Below are positions 8,187 through 9,887 of a DNA stretch of 9,887 bases, one piece after another. The notes under the pieces are model-generated. The model did not search any database. It saw only the letters and a program-made list of their open reading frames with translations, and was not told where the DNA came from. The first letter of the stretch is position 1. Each line of letters opens with the position of its first letter. Source of the DNA: Phelpsiimicrobium sp043802125 (lineage in GTDB: Bacteria > Omnitrophota > Gorgyraeia > Velamenicoccales > Velamenicoccaceae); the NCBI GenBank assembly GCA_043802125.1, contig JAZDLG010000014.1, positions 1 to 9,887 on the forward strand. The letters run 5' to 3'. Made by a program: the position numbers and the translations under genes.

Positions 8187-8225
8187 TTGAGGCAAAAGGA
8201 TAACATACGTTTTTGATTTTGTCAA
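8187..8225 (-). promoter_or_regulatory. Promoter of the five-gene sensory cluster
   Basis: A perfect -35 box TTGACA (8225-8220) is followed by a 17-base spacer and TATCCT (8202-8197, 4/6 match), which is preceded by TGT to give an extended -10. Transcription should start near 8190-8188, leaving only about two to four bases before the ATG at 8186. No ribosome binding site is present. This is the strongest sigma-70-type promoter in the window. Confidence 0.7.
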
Positions 8226-8282
8226 GGCTGAAACTGCAACATTTATAAGGAGTTAACACTTTCCCCAGTAGTTGGGCAGGCC

Positions 8283-9407
8283 CTAAGCTAAGATCTCAGG
8301 AAGGCGCTTTAACACATTGTCTAAAGGAAGGATTGGGATCTTGCCTTCCTTCATCTGACGATTGCCACCATATACAAAATATGCTCTTGCAACAGGGTAA
8401 TCAGCAAGGAAAGACTTCAGGCCTCTTAACATAATCCCGGAAACCCTGGCAGTCCGCTTGACCTCAAAGGCGCGTATTCCCCTATTCCCATATAGAACAA
8501 AATCAACTTCCGCGCTATCGGCTGTCCTCCAGTAGTATATTTTATAGCCTAATCCGTAATTGGCGTTTACGGCATTGAGCTCTTGAAAAAAAAGTGTCTC
8601 AAGGCCGGCGCCTTCTATGTCTTGCGGCATATCCAAAGGGCCCGCTGGCCGTAATGTGCGATAAACTCCAGTATCAAAAAAATAAAATTTAGGATGATTG
8701 ACCATTCGCCTCTTTGACTTTTTTGTAAAAACAGGCACTCTATAAGCCATAAGCAAATCCTCTAATATTGAAAAGTAACTTTCCACTACTTTGCGTCCAA
8801 CAGAGCATTCCCTGGCAACCGAAGAAATATTAAGGATCGAGCCTTGCGAAAAACTTGCCGCTTCAAGAAAACGGGCAAACCCTGACAAATTTCTTGTTAA
8901 ACCCTCCTGTTGTATTTCTTCTTCCAGACAGGTCTTTACATAGCTTTCAAGGTATCGCTTAGGGTCATGCTCTGTATAAACACAAGGAAGCTGGCCATAT
9001 TTTAGCGAATGCCCCAGATTGAAATCCTTTCCTAATTCCAACGCGGTCAGCGGATGCATAAAATAGGTAAGGGCTCGGCCGGCCGGCAAATTCTGCCCTT
9101 TTCGTCTTATCTTCCTTGCGCTTGAGCCGATTAATATAAATCTATATTTGTCCTTCTCAATAAGGCGGTGAACCTCATTTAAAAGCTCAGGGACTCTTTG
9201 GACCTCATCTATAATGATGCAATCCTTAAAACCGTCGGGGATCAAGCCTTCCAGGCGCTGCGGATTAGCCAGGAGATCATTAAAAAGTTTCGCCTCTAAT
9301 AGATCCAAATATAAAGCTTTGGGAAAAGCGGCTTTGACCCACGTGGTCTTTCCTGTGCCGCGAGGGCCAAACAAGAAAAAGCTTTTGTCTTTCGTTGGAG
9401 TTGTCAA
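8283..9407 (-). CDS. AAA ATPase with C-terminal DUF4143 domain
   Basis: The 374-residue protein belongs to the AAA_14/DUF4143 family, common accessory proteins of unknown cellular role. The ATPase has Walker A GPRGTGKT (14-21), Walker B CIIIDE (63-68) followed by VQRVP, and a GSSARKIRRKGQNLPAGRA segment typical of one well-populated subgroup. The DUF4143 part has an arrangement like a PD-(D/E)XK nuclease: D302 (AEVDF), then E315 and K317 (FEVK). A winged-helix-like region lies between (about 180-230). The start is TTG (9407-9405). An in-frame stop lies two codons upstream (9416-9414) and no other start precedes the Walker A motif. The N-terminus looks slightly short for the family. It lies downstream of the ORF6N gene on the same strand and upstream of the sensory cluster. 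Function remains unknown. Confidence 0.88.
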   Translation of the reverse strand: MTTPTKDKSFFLFGPRGTGKTTWVKAAFPKALYLDLLEAKLFNDLLANPQRLEGLIPDGFKDCIIIDEVQRVPELLNEVHRLIEKDKYRFILIGSSARKIRRKGQNLPAGRALTYFMHPLTALELGKDFNLGHSLKYGQLPCVYTEHDPKRYLESYVKTCLEEEIQQEGLTRNLSGFARFLEAASFSQGSILNISSVARECSVGRKVVESYFSILEDLLMAYRVPVFTKKSKRRMVNHPKFYFFDTGVYRTLRPAGPLDMPQDIEGAGLETLFFQELNAVNANYGLGYKIYYWRTADSAEVDFVLYGNRGIRAFEVKRTARVSGIMLRGLKSFLADYPVARAYFVYGGNRQMKEGKIPILPLDNVLKRLPEILA

Positions 9408-9424
9408 TACTTTTCAAGCTTATG

Positions 9425-9439
9425 ATGTTACTATAACAT
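9425..9439. promoter_or_regulatory. Palindrome over the -10 region of the ATPase gene
   Basis: ATGTTA and TAACAT are separated by three bases in a 15-base palindrome. Read on the minus strand it contains TGTTATAGT (9438-9430), an extended -10 element (TGn plus TATAGT, a 5/6 match). A start near 9423 would give a leader of about 16 bases to the TTG codon. A symmetric site covering the -10 element looks like an operator. The regulator is unknown. An 8-base palindrome TGCCGGCA (9441-9448) sits next to it. Confidence 0.4.
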
Positions 9440-9449
9440 TTGCCGGCAG

Positions 9450-9887
9450 TTAAGGATGGAAGCCTGCTTGTTTCTTTGGTTCCTGTTTTGGTGGTTCCAA
9501 TAACTGTTTTATCGCATCAAAAACTATCTTAAACTGATAATTATACTTCTTTTCCATTTCTTCTATCTTCTTTTTTAAATTTTCGTGCGTTGCCATTAAC
9601 TCCCTCAGCTTTACAAAAGCACGCATAATTTGAACATTGGCCTGAATAGCTCTTTCGCTGTTTAAAACACTTGAAAGCATAGCTACACCCTCTTGCGTAA
9701 AAGCATACGGCAGATATTTTGCGTGTTCGCCTTTTTTAAAGGTGCCAAATTGGCGCCTTATAGATTTGTACTCCTCCTGAGATAGCTCAAACATAAAATC
9801 TTTAGGAAAACGACTAATATTTCTCCTAACTGCTCTTTTTAAAAGTTTTGTTTCTACGCAATAAAGCTTAGCTAAATCTCCATCCAG
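9450..9887 (-). CDS. ORF6N-domain DNA-binding protein (5' end outside window)
   Basis: The open frame runs past the internal ATG at 9794 to the window edge, and the upstream codons encode conserved sequence: LDGDLAKLYCVETKLL, then RRNISRFPKDFMFELS. With LPYAFTQEGVAMLSSVLN and IQIMRAF-type residues (QIMRAFVKL) this is the ORF6N domain, a KilA-N-related DNA-binding module found in phage antirepressors and in many bacterial accessory genes. 145 residues are visible. About 20-25 N-terminal residues are probably missing. After the domain come a coiled coil (about LMATHENLKKKIEEMEKKY) and a Pro/Lys-rich tail ending AGFHP, close to the GF-type end common in the family. It is more AT-rich to the eye than the sensory genes. 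It may regulate or accompany the downstream ATPase gene, 42 bases away. Target and role are not known. Confidence 0.88.
   Translation of the reverse strand: MDGDLAKLYCVETKLLKRAVRRNISRFPKDFMFELSQEEYKSIRRQFGTFKKGEHAKYLPYAFTQEGVAMLSSVLNSERAIQANVQIMRAFVKLRELMATHENLKKKIEEMEKKYNYQFKIVFDAIKQLLEPPKQEPKKQAGFHP

Noticed and set aside
8226..8282. Terminator after the ATPase gene
   Set aside because: Only a four-base CCCA/TGGG stem is present, with no clear T-run, so it is too weak to call.

Overview
The window is about 9.9 kb of gene-dense bacterial chromosome of medium GC. It holds a complete sigma-54 factor gene (rpoN), a two-component system of the NtrC class, a PocR-GAF sensor protein, an exported cyclophilin and an AAA ATPase with a DUF4143 nuclease-like domain. 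The envelope genes (a Cys20 lipoprotein with TPR-like repeats and a signal-peptide cyclophilin) point to a Gram-negative-type bacterium. The style (sigma-54 regulation, PocR/GAF sensors, very tight gene packing) would suit a deep-branching lineage such as Omnitrophota or another PVC or delta-type group. That placement is a guess, because no rRNA or other strong taxonomic marker is present.

Layout. Positions 1-1288 are read leftwards: a receiver-only response regulator, a translationally coupled exported cyclophilin, a 53-residue membrane peptide and a cold-shock protein cut by the window edge. Positions 1289-1469 form a divergent promoter region with two separate inverted repeats. rpoN runs rightwards (1470-2816) and meets, tail to tail, a leftward five-gene cluster (8186 down to 2845): six-TM membrane protein, TPR lipoprotein, soluble GAF histidine kinase, NtrC-type activator and PocR-GAF protein. 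The genes overlap or lie at most 36 bp apart, and the likely promoter is at about 8197-8225. One hairpin at 2812-2846 contains the stop codons of both rpoN and the cluster. Positions 8283-9887 hold a probable accessory module: an ATPase/DUF4143 protein and an ORF6N-domain protein that runs off the window end.

How the parts work together (inference). The soluble GAF kinase would phosphorylate the NtrC-type activator, whose GAFTGA loop is made to act on sigma-54, the product of the convergent neighbour rpoN. The PocR-GAF protein lacks an output domain and probably tunes that pathway. The lipoprotein and the membrane protein at the head of the cluster suggest the pathway monitors or serves the envelope.

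A feature of expression stands out. Genes that begin transcripts (rpoN, the receiver gene, the six-TM protein gene) have a -10 element only about 6-10 bases before ATG and no Shine-Dalgarno sequence, so their mRNAs are probably leaderless or nearly so. Several genes inside the clusters instead have G-rich ribosome binding sites. No tRNA, rRNA, CRISPR array or insertion sequence was seen.
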